Both the position numbers and the translations under genes were made by a program. From Marinobacter sediminum (GTDB taxonomy: Bacteria > Pseudomonadota > Gammaproteobacteria > Pseudomonadales > Oleiphilaceae), in contig NZ_JAGTWY010000001.1 in assembly GCF_023657445.1 (NCBI RefSeq), positions 558,001 through 622,000 of the forward strand: a DNA stretch of 64,000 bases, written 5' to 3'. The notes below the pieces were generated by a model. It had not been told where the DNA came from and made no database searches. It was given only the letters and a program-made list of their open reading frames with translations. Below are positions 18,814 through 27,834 of this stretch, piece by piece. The stretch's first letter is position 1. Each line of letters starts with the position of its first letter.

Positions 18814-19862
18814 CGTTCTGCCTTTAACCGCTTTCTGTGTTCTCCGGGGCTGATATCAAACCAGCGCCGATAAGCCTTGTGAAACGCCGCCGGATTGGCG
18901 AAACCCAGTAGCCAGGCGATTTCCGCAAGTGATGTGTCGGTTTCCCGAATGTAGTCCCTTGCCAGTTGTCTTCGTGTCTCGTCCACGAGTTCGCGATACC
19001 CTGTGCCTTCTGCCGTTAATTGCCTCTGTAGCGTCCATGGAGCTACGCCCAGTTTGCTGGCAATGGTTTCCAGGCTCGGGCTTTCACCTCTGAACAGGGG
19101 GGTCAGCAGATGTTTTACCCGGTCCCCGGTGGTCCAGCCCCTTTGAATCTGCTGCAATTCGCGGTCGCATAACGCCACCAGTTTTTCATGCATGGCGGGG
19201 TGGGCCCCAAGCGTTGGCTGTGTCCATGTGTCCGACTTGAGGGTGATACTGTTTTTGTCGGCGCCAAAGTGAACAGGGCAGCGAAACCAGCTCTCGAACA
19301 GGTCGTCCTGCCCGATGGATGGGTATTCGATCGTGACCCGCTCAAGTACCTCGTACCGGCCCGTAATATTACGGACAAACTGAGTCCAGGCGGCCAGAAC
19401 CGAATCCACGACGAAAAAGTTGAAAGCGTTGTAGGGCCGAATGGAATAGAACCGGGCCTGACGATCTGATGGCTGTGTACTTGGTGTTCCCCGGCTGTTT
19501 TGACTGGTGAGAAGGGAATAACGGATCAGGGTAGTCAGAGCCTCCCCCGCAGTGGCCGCAGATTGGCCAGCCAGGCCAGCGATGCCGGCATCGACTGGGC
19601 GGGTGAGGGCTCCCATGCGCAGACCCAGGGCGCGGTTTCCCGTTTGGCCGATGACGGCATGTCCCAAGCGCATAAAGCGGGGAATGCTGATCTGTGCGGC
19701 GTGTGAATTCAGGGTCTCCTCGCCCAGCCGGAACTTTGAGGTCAGCTGGTTGGTATCGGCACCTTCTGCAGCCGCGGCACGCAGCAATACAGACGCATAA
19801 AGAACACTGATGTTTCCCAGGGCGTTGCGTGGATACTGAGTAGCTGCCGGTTTTCTGATCAT
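18810..19862 (-). CDS. AraC-family regulator divergent from fadH
   Basis: A 350-residue regulator with the PF12625-type ligand domain (segment CPVHFGADKNSITL is typical) and a C-terminal AraC domain: SLETIASKLGVAPWTLQRQL and LAEIAWLLGFANPAAFHKAYRRW. Its gene is head to head with fadH, and the 147-base gap holds a tandem 17-base repeat with 21-base period, so it likely binds there and controls fadH, perhaps in response to an unsaturated fatty acid or acyl-CoA (inference). Its 3' end overlaps the end of the acidic microprotein frame. Confidence 0.9.
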   Translation of the reverse strand: MIRKPAATQYPRNALGNISVLYASVLLRAAAAEGADTNQLTSKFRLGEETLNSHAAQISIPRFMRLGHAVIGQTGNRALGLRMGALTRPVDAGIAGLAGQSAATAGEALTTLIRYSLLTSQNSRGTPSTQPSDRQARFYSIRPYNAFNFFVVDSVLAAWTQFVRNITGRYEVLERVTIEYPSIGQDDLFESWFRCPVHFGADKNSITLKSDTWTQPTLGAHPAMHEKLVALCDRELQQIQRGWTTGDRVKHLLTPLFRGESPSLETIASKLGVAPWTLQRQLTAEGTGYRELVDETRRQLARDYIRETDTSLAEIAWLLGFANPAAFHKAYRRWFDISPGEHRKRLKAER

Positions 19863-19881
19863 TAGAAGCCTTTGTCGGACA

Positions 19882-19919
19882 TGTTATCTAGGGATAATAC
19901 AATGTTATTCAGGGATATT
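19882..19919. promoter_or_regulatory. Tandem operator-like repeat, 21-bp period
   Basis: Two direct copies, TGTTATCTAGGGATAAT (19882-19898) and TGTTATTCAGGGATATT (19903-19919), agree at 14 of 17 positions and start exactly 21 bases apart, two helical turns. That spacing is typical of AraC-family half-sites. They lie 20-57 bases upstream of the AraC gene and about 90-130 bases upstream of fadH. Confidence 0.6.
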
Positions 19920-19985
19920 GTTGATGGCAAGCCAGCGGGGTAGTTTAGCGTCATACAACGAGTCTGGCCCCTTTAAGGCCGGTAG

Positions 19986-22079
<2,094 letters not shown>

Positions 22080-22178
22080 TCGCAAACCCTGTCACAAGGC
22101 TGATCACAAAACGTTGCAGTTTTTACCTGTGCACCTGAGATTGTCTGGCTAGACTATTGTCCTTGAGTCTGTCAGTTT

Positions 22179-22215
22179 GCAGCACTTCCCCGCCAAGCCG
22201 GCGGGGAAGTGCTGC
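22179..22215. repeat. 16-bp perfect hairpin in intergenic region
   Basis: GCAGCACTTCCCCGCC (22179-22194) pairs perfectly with 22200-22215 around the loop AAGCC. It lies 100 bases after fadH and about 80 before the next start codon. There is no T-run on either side, so it is not a classical terminator; it could be a U-less terminator, an mRNA 3'-end stabiliser or a REP-like element. Confidence 0.6.
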
Positions 22216-22293
22216 TGGCGCTGGAATCCGATGGAACATCCTGAATGTGTCCTTCGTGCGGGTGTCGAATCGTTGAATCTTGGGGAGTCACAA

Positions 22294-23541
22294 ATGGTAT
22301 CTGCCGACCAGGCGACCGATGGTTATGCGGCGGTGTTTTTCGTGGATGGAGGCCAGGTGGCGCGTCAGATGCGTGCCAGTGAATTTGGCGCGTTTCTGGA
22401 TGGATATGTGGGTTTGTCGGACCTGGCCGAAACCGATGTCAAAGCCGTGCAGGTCGAGTTGAGTAATGATCTTCTTGTGCGCTCCCTGGTGTTTTTCCGA
22501 ATCTGGTTTGATGAAGAGGGCCGTGCGGATTCCCACTGGAACATCCCCATAGAGGAACTGGCAAAACAGGGTTCCAAAGGACCGGATATGGGCGGCGGTC
22601 CCATTCGGCTCGTGTGTCGAAGCCAGTGTCCAGAGCCCCGGTTTGCTAAAGACTTATGGGATCCGGACATGACGCCGGGCAATAACCACTTCCAGGCCAT
22701 TCGAAAAGCAGTCGAGGCCAACAGTCTCAAGTTCCGCAAAATCGAGCCGGCCCAGGAAGAAGAAATTCCGGTACTGAGCGCTGACTCGGGCGGCGCGCCG
22801 GAACAGGAAGACGCATCCAATTCTGCCGACCGTTCCCGTCTTGCCCAACTGATTCGCGAGCAGCGACTTCGCATCAAAACCCTGCAGAGCGTGCATCGGG
22901 ATTCTCTCTCGGATATCCAGCGTGAACATCGCCTGGAAATGCAGGGTTTACGCAGTGAGCTGTCTGATATCGAGCAGAAGTATGAGCGTCAGAGGCTGAG
23001 CAACGAACAGCTGAAAAAACGCCTGTCTGAGCGAAACGAGCAATACCTCACCATGCAGGAGCAAATAACCTCCCGTGGCGAAGAAAAGAAGCGTGACGAT
23101 GCCAATGCTGATGCTGAACTGGTTCTCCTGCGTGAGCAGCTGGAGCGGAAAGAGCGAGAGCTGGAACTCCGTGACGACAAAATTGCTGTCCTCGAGCAGG
23201 AAACCCAGGAACTGCGGGACCGGGAGCCCCCGGAGAACTCCATCATGGAGCATCTCAAGAATCAGTCGGTCTTTCTTGTTGCCTATCACCCGGGTGTCGG
23301 GCACATCACCTTGCCCTACGCCGATATCGAAACCTACTTCAATGGCCCTGTTTCATATGCGGCGGAACGCTGTGGCCTGAATGAGCCGGCATACCGGGAA
23401 TGGCTTGAGCATTATGAGGACCCGGTGTGTAAACATACAGGGAAAGGTCGAAAAACCTGTGGTGAGCCTATTATGCGGGTGAGCCAGCCTGCTGAATTCC
23501 GCCCAGGGGTTGATGATCGGTGCGAAAAGCATCAGGGCTGA
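22294..23541 (+). CDS. Coiled-coil protein with cysteine-rich C-terminus, unassigned
   Basis: A 415-residue cytoplasmic protein of unknown function. Residues about 1-150 form a folded domain, about 190-355 are a long charged coiled coil (repeated Leu heptads, Gln/Glu/Arg rich), and the C-terminus holds a compact domain with CKHTGKGRKTCG and a final CEKH that could bind zinc. The ATG at 22294 has GGGGAG six bases upstream; the frame is open to 22177 but would run through the intergenic hairpin. From memory, a similar gene precedes nadK in Pseudomonas and is sometimes loosely named a chromosome-partitioning protein; I would not use that name on this evidence. Confidence 0.75.
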   Translation: MVSADQATDGYAAVFFVDGGQVARQMRASEFGAFLDGYVGLSDLAETDVKAVQVELSNDLLVRSLVFFRIWFDEEGRADSHWNIPIEELAKQGSKGPDMGGGPIRLVCRSQCPEPRFAKDLWDPDMTPGNNHFQAIRKAVEANSLKFRKIEPAQEEEIPVLSADSGGAPEQEDASNSADRSRLAQLIREQRLRIKTLQSVHRDSLSDIQREHRLEMQGLRSELSDIEQKYERQRLSNEQLKKRLSERNEQYLTMQEQITSRGEEKKRDDANADAELVLLREQLERKERELELRDDKIAVLEQETQELRDREPPENSIMEHLKNQSVFLVAYHPGVGHITLPYADIETYFNGPVSYAAERCGLNEPAYREWLEHYEDPVCKHTGKGRKTCGEPIMRVSQPAEFRPGVDDRCEKHQG

Positions 23542-23654
23542 ATGTCTGATCTTTTTTCAGTATCCGGGTGACTTTCGTTAAACTGTACGCCAGATTGTCA
23601 CGGGGGTAACGGATCTGTCCGGCCCTATCGCATTCCGACACCACAGGAAGCCTC

Positions 23655-24539
23655 ATGGATCAGTTCAGGAATATCGGCGTCATTGGCCGGATGGGCAGTG
23701 TGAAAGTGGTTGAATCACTGCGTCAGCTAAAGCAATACCTGATAGCCAACAATTACCACGTTATTCTCGAGGAAGATACGGCAGGCATGTTACCCGGGCA
23801 TGGCCTGCAGGTTGCCAGCAAAAAGTTGCTTGGCGAGATCTGCGATCTGGTCATCGTCGTCGGTGGTGACGGCAGCCTCCTTGGTGCAGCGCGGGAGCTG
23901 GCCAAATCAAAAATTCCACTGCTTGGCGTCAACCGTGGCCGGCTTGGTTTTTTGACCGATATTTCCCCCTCTGATCTGGAAGAGCGGCTTGGTAAGGTTC
24001 TTGGTGGCGAGTACATCGAGGAGACCCGTTTTCTGCTGGACGGCAATGTCGAGCGCAATGGCCAGCCCCTGGGTTTTGGTACGGCACTGAATGACGTGGT
24101 GCTGCATCCCGGGAAATCTACCCGAATGATCGGTTTTGACCTGTTTATAGACGGGCATTTTGTTTACAGTCAGCGCTCGGACGGCCTGATCGTTGCAACG
24201 CCGACAGGCTCTACGGCTTATTCCCTTTCTGCGGGCGGCCCGATCATGCATCCGAAGCTGGATGCCGTTGTTCTGGTGCCGATGTTCCCCCATACCCTGA
24301 GTAGTCGCCCAATCGTTGTTGATGGCAAAAGTGAGATCAAGCTGGTGATTGGTGAAACCAACGAAACCTATCCGCAGATTTCTTTTGATGGCCAGATGAA
24401 CATTGCCTGCGCGCCGGGCGATATCATTCGTATTACCAAGAAGCCGTTCAAGATCCGCCTGATCCATCCTACGGATCACAATTTTTACGCCACCTGCCGT
24501 GACAAGCTTGGCTGGGCAAGTGAAATATCAGCGAGTTGA
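23655..24539 (+). CDS. nadK: NAD kinase
   Basis: Phosphorylates NAD to NADP, the only route to NADP. The 294-residue length is standard. GGDGSLLGAAR near residue 71 is the conserved diphosphate-binding motif, GRLGFLTD follows, and TPTGSTAYSLSAGGP near residue 182 is the second signature. AGGAAG supports the start. The phosphoesterase gene begins three bases after the stop, so the two are probably translationally coupled. Confidence 0.97.
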   Translation: MDQFRNIGVIGRMGSVKVVESLRQLKQYLIANNYHVILEEDTAGMLPGHGLQVASKKLLGEICDLVIVVGGDGSLLGAARELAKSKIPLLGVNRGRLGFLTDISPSDLEERLGKVLGGEYIEETRFLLDGNVERNGQPLGFGTALNDVVLHPGKSTRMIGFDLFIDGHFVYSQRSDGLIVATPTGSTAYSLSAGGPIMHPKLDAVVLVPMFPHTLSSRPIVVDGKSEIKLVIGETNETYPQISFDGQMNIACAPGDIIRITKKPFKIRLIHPTDHNFYATCRDKLGWASEISAS

Positions 24540-24541
24540 TC

Positions 24542-25555
24542 ATGGCAGGTAACAGAAAATCCGCTAGCCGCGGGTATGACATCATCGGCGATATTCATGG
24601 CTGCGCCCATACCCTGTCCCGACTGTTGGATCAGATGGGCTATCGCAAGGTGAATGGCGTCTATCAGCACCCTCGCCGCCAGGCTATTTTCATTGGTGAC
24701 ATCATTGACCGGGGTCCACGGATTCGCGAATCCCTGCACCTTGTCCGGGATATGGTCGAACACGGCGCTGCCCGCATTGTTATGGGCAACCATGAATACA
24801 ATGCGCTCGGCTACTGTACTCGTGCGCGTCCGGGCAGCGGTAAGACATGGTTGCGTGAGCACAACGCAAGGCACGATCGACTGATTCGGGAAACCCTTGA
24901 CCAGTTCGATGCCTATCCTCACGAGTGGAATGAGTTTCTGGAGTGGTTTTACACCATTCCGTTGTTTATTGAGGATGACGGATTTCGGGTTGTGCATGCC
25001 TGCTGGGACGGCGATCTGATCGAGAAATTCAAGCAGGTACAGGGTGGTGCCTGTATCGATGACGATTTTCTGCACGCATCTGCGGCTATCGAGTCGTTTG
25101 CAGGGCAGGTTATGGATACCCTGTTGCGGGGGACAGATTTACGGCTGCCGGAAGGAATGTCGATCACCGGTCGGGACGGATATGTCAGGGAGTTCTTCCG
25201 AACCAAGTTCTGGGCCGATGATCCACACACCTGTGCAGACGTAGTCTTTCAGCCAGACCCGCTGCCACCAGAGGTTGCCTCCAAGGTATTGACGGACGCA
25301 GAGCGGGAGCAGCTGATCAGTTATCCACTGGATGCGCCGCCGGTGTTTGTTGGTCATTACTGGATGGAGCGTGAACCGGCCCCGCTCAAACCGAATGTTG
25401 CCTGTATCGATTACAGCGCCGTGAAATACGGACGTTTGGTGGCGTATCGAATGGACGGTGAAAAGGTGCTTTCTCCGGACAAGTTTGTCTGGGTAGAAGT
25501 GGATCGTCCGGAGCAGGCGGGTTATCTCGGCATGGAAGACAGTGTTGCTCGTTAA
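24542..25555 (+). CDS. Calcineurin-like metallophosphoesterase
   Basis: A 337-residue phosphoesterase. Dimetal ligands are all visible: GDIHG near residue 16, GDIIDRGPR near residue 50 and GNHE near residue 80, with later histidines in VVHACWDG and FVGHYWM. The layout resembles ApaH/PrpE-type enzymes, which cleave dinucleoside polyphosphates or act as protein phosphatases; the substrate here is not known. The ATG at 24542 follows the nadK stop closely; a TTG at 24536 overlapping that stop is an alternative. Codirectional with nadK and the rhomboid gene. Confidence 0.88.
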   Translation: MAGNRKSASRGYDIIGDIHGCAHTLSRLLDQMGYRKVNGVYQHPRRQAIFIGDIIDRGPRIRESLHLVRDMVEHGAARIVMGNHEYNALGYCTRARPGSGKTWLREHNARHDRLIRETLDQFDAYPHEWNEFLEWFYTIPLFIEDDGFRVVHACWDGDLIEKFKQVQGGACIDDDFLHASAAIESFAGQVMDTLLRGTDLRLPEGMSITGRDGYVREFFRTKFWADDPHTCADVVFQPDPLPPEVASKVLTDAEREQLISYPLDAPPVFVGHYWMEREPAPLKPNVACIDYSAVKYGRLVAYRMDGEKVLSPDKFVWVEVDRPEQAGYLGMEDSVAR

Positions 25556-25594
25556 GTTGGCTGAAACTGAACATCCTGATAGGCGAGGTTGTTT

Positions 25595-26449
25595 GTGTAC
25601 CGCGTGAAGCAATTCGATACTACGGTGGATCTTGCGGGATTCAGCCGTTGGCTGAGAGGTCAGGGTGTGCCGCACCGAATAACGGAAGAAGGAGGGCACC
25701 AGGTTCTTTGGCTGGAAGATCCGGAACATGCCGAACCGGTTCTGGCGGCCCTCGACCGATTTCTTGCCGAGCCTGAGCTGAGAGAGGCTGTGGAGCACCA
25801 GAATCAGTCAGCAGTATTTGTTCGGGGGCGGTGGCAGCCATCGCCGCGACATGCGCCACTGGTGCTGGGTATTATCATATTTGCGGTGGTGATGGTCTGG
25901 GTGACCTCTATGGGCAGGAACGAAGTCGCTGCCGCATTGATGGTGATTGATCCGCGGAGTTACGACTGGACGACAATGGCAGGCCGGGTAGACGGCCTTG
26001 CCAGTACGATGGCCAGTGGCCAGATCTGGCGCCTGTTTACTCCGGACTTCCTGCATTTCAGCTGGTCACACATCATCTTTAACTCGGTGATGTTGTGGTT
26101 CCTTGGTAGTCAGGTTGAGTGGTTTGACGGGCGTGGACGCCTGGTTACCCTTTTCCTGGTCACCAGTATTCTGTCGAACGGACTCCAGTACATGGTGTCT
26201 GGCCCCTTGTTTGGTGGCCTGTCTGGCGTAGTCTACGGGGTTCTTGGCTATTGCTGGCTGAGTCAGCGCAGGAGGCCGAGATTCCAGTTTCCGCCGGCGC
26301 TCGTGACGTTCGCGGTGATATGGATGGTGGTCGGGTTCACCGCCTTGCCTGAGTTGATCGGGCTGGGGCGAATGGCGAATGAGGCTCACCTCGGCGGATT
26401 TGTTGCGGGGTTGGGCCTCGCAGCGATATTGCCCGTAAGAAAAAAGTGA
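25595..26449 (+). CDS. glpG: Rhomboid intramembrane serine protease (GlpG type)
   Basis: Cleaves membrane proteins within the bilayer. The 284-residue protein starts with a soluble GlpG-type cytoplasmic domain (about 1-80), followed by six hydrophobic helices. The catalytic serine is in FGGLSGVVYG and the histidine in NEAHLGGFVAG, and HIIFNSVMLWFLG carries the oxyanion-helping His-Asn pair. I prefer the GTG at 25595 with GAGG six bases upstream over a TTG at 25589. The gene lies in the same order relative to nadK as in Pseudomonas (from memory). Confidence 0.9.
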   Translation: MYRVKQFDTTVDLAGFSRWLRGQGVPHRITEEGGHQVLWLEDPEHAEPVLAALDRFLAEPELREAVEHQNQSAVFVRGRWQPSPRHAPLVLGIIIFAVVMVWVTSMGRNEVAAALMVIDPRSYDWTTMAGRVDGLASTMASGQIWRLFTPDFLHFSWSHIIFNSVMLWFLGSQVEWFDGRGRLVTLFLVTSILSNGLQYMVSGPLFGGLSGVVYGVLGYCWLSQRRRPRFQFPPALVTFAVIWMVVGFTALPELIGLGRMANEAHLGGFVAGLGLAAILPVRKK

Positions 26450-26455
26450 TGCGGT

Positions 26456-26542
26456 AAAAAAGGCCCCGCCGGAGGCGGGGCGTGAAAAGAGCTCATAGCT
26501 CCTGATGAGAGAGACCAAATGCAACGACCTTCGTCATTTGGT
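26456..26542 (-). ncRNA. Candidate Fur-controlled small RNA (PrrF/RyhB-like role)
   Basis: No gene is annotated on the minus strand here, yet it has every element of a small RNA gene of about 87 bases. The predicted start (26542, an A) begins a 5' hairpin ACCAAATGACGA/TCGT-TG-CATTTGGT (26542-26514). A C/U-rich single-stranded stretch (CTCTCTCATCAG) and a small GAGCT/AGCTC hairpin follow. A classical terminator closes it: GCCCCGCC/GGCGGGGC with a 3-base loop, then C and six T. Promoter and Fur box are listed separately. The layout matches iron-stress RNAs such as PrrF; sequence homology is not verified. Confidence 0.65.
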
Positions 26543-26544
26543 GC

Positions 26545-26578
26545 GCTAATGATAATCATTATTGTTTGAATCTGTCAA
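26545..26578 (-). promoter_or_regulatory. Minus-strand sigma-70 promoter overlapped by a Fur box
   Basis: On the minus strand, -35 TTGACA (26573-26578) and -10 TATCAT (26549-26554) have an 18-base spacer. A 19-base Fur box at 26545-26563 matches the consensus at 17 of 19 positions and covers the -10 and start region. It predicts repression by Fur-Fe(II) and release in iron starvation. It is also 57 bases upstream of the YeaC-like gene on the other strand, which might be controlled too. Confidence 0.8.
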
Positions 26579-26619
26579 ACGATTACCTGAATTTTTAAAT
26601 CGCTTTGCGGGAGAGCGGA

Positions 26620-26916
26620 ATGACTTACGATGAATTGATTGAGCGGCTGGACCCGACTGTGTATCGAAGTCTGCGTCAGTCTATTGAGCTGGGCAAATGG
26701 CCGGATGGCCGAAAACTCACGCCAGAGCAGCGCGAGATCAGCCTTCAGGCGGTGATCTATTACGAAAATCTGCACAATATCCCCGAAGAAGAGCGTACGG
26801 GGTATATCGACCGCGGCAGCAAGGCTGGCACCGCCTGTGATCCTTCGGTACAACGTGCAGGCGCCAGCAGCACTAACGGCGCTGATCCAGACCAGTTTGT
26901 AGAGGTCAAATCTTGA
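26620..26916 (+). CDS. DUF1315 (YeaC-like) family protein
   Basis: A small soluble protein of 98 residues of unknown function. The first 55 residues (MTYDELIERLDP, SIELGKWPDGRKLTPEQRE, QAVIYYE) match the DUF1315/YeaC family as I remember it; the C-terminal third is low-complexity and rich in Ala, Ser and Asp. The ATG at 26620 has a GGGAGA-like ribosome site; the frame opens at a TTG at 26605. It overlaps the start of the DUF2797 gene by four bases, so both are one translational unit. The Fur-box promoter region lies just upstream. Confidence 0.8.
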   Translation: MTYDELIERLDPTVYRSLRQSIELGKWPDGRKLTPEQREISLQAVIYYENLHNIPEEERTGYIDRGSKAGTACDPSVQRAGASSTNGADPDQFVEVKS

Positions 26917-27752
26917 GCGATCCGATAGATGTAACGGGTCGGCTCCGGAAGATGCCTGCTGAAGCCGGACGTCCGGTGGAATATACCATTGCGATCGGCG
27001 ACAGCCGCATTCCGTTGAACGACGTGCTTGGCAAGCAGGTGCGTATCAACTTCGATGGCGTTATTCGCTGTATTCACTGTGACCGTACCACCAAAAAAAG
27101 CTTCAACCAGGGCTATTGCTACCCGTGTTTCCGAAAGCTGGCGGCATGTGATAGCTGCATCATGAGCCCCGAGAAATGTCACTATCATCTCGGGACGTGT
27201 CGGGAACCCGAGTGGGGTGAGACCCATTGCATGGTGGAGCATGTAGTTTATCTGGCCAACTCTTCCGGTTTGAAGGTAGGCATTACCCGTGGAACACAGA
27301 TTCCGACTCGCTGGATTGACCAGGGAGCGGTTGATGCCATCCCGATGCTTAGGGTCGCAACCCGCTACCTGTCAGGACTCGTGGAAGTTGCCTGCAAAAG
27401 CCATGTGGCAGACCGGACCAATTGGCGCGCCATGCTGAAGGGGGATGTACCGGAGCTGGACCTGGTGAAAGAGCGGGCACGAATGCTGGAATTGATTGCC
27501 GATGATCTGACGGCCTTGCGGGAAACCCATGGGCAGGATTCCATTCGCGAAGTCGGCGAAGAGGGGGTGGGCCTCAGTTATCCGGTCCAGGTCTGGCCGG
27601 AAAAAATCAAAACCCATAATCTGGACAAAAACCCGGAAGTCGAGGGTGTGCTTGAGGGCATCAAGGGCCAGTACCTGATTCTCGACACCGGCGTTATTAA
27701 CATCCGAAAGTTTACCGGATATGAAGTACGGTTTCGGGTAGCGGGCGACTGA
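26913..27752 (+). CDS. DUF2797 zinc-ribbon-like protein
   Basis: A 279-residue protein of the DUF2797 family. Residues about 48-95 hold cysteine pairs CIHCD, CYPCF, CDSC and CHYHLGTC that probably bind one or two zinc ions. The following segment (VVYLANSSGLKVGITRG, then TRWIDQGA) resembles a GIY-YIG-like strand arrangement, which is suggestive but not proof of nuclease activity. The start is TTG, overlapping the previous stop, with GAGGT seven bases upstream. Its function is unknown; pepN follows in the same direction. Confidence 0.78.
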   Translation: MSDPIDVTGRLRKMPAEAGRPVEYTIAIGDSRIPLNDVLGKQVRINFDGVIRCIHCDRTTKKSFNQGYCYPCFRKLAACDSCIMSPEKCHYHLGTCREPEWGETHCMVEHVVYLANSSGLKVGITRGTQIPTRWIDQGAVDAIPMLRVATRYLSGLVEVACKSHVADRTNWRAMLKGDVPELDLVKERARMLELIADDLTALRETHGQDSIREVGEEGVGLSYPVQVWPEKIKTHNLDKNPEVEGVLEGIKGQYLILDTGVINIRKFTGYEVRFRVAGD

Positions 27753-27834
27753 TTCGCTCTACACCCGGCCGACCTGACAACGCCCGCATGCCCGACTGCC
27801 GGCATGCGAAGCCAGAAATACCTGGAGATAAGCA

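Noticed and set aside
26463..26481. Hairpin read as a plus-strand terminator of the rhomboid gene
   Set aside because: On the plus strand the stem is followed by GTGAAAAG with no T-run; the T-run is on the minus strand, where it fits the small RNA.
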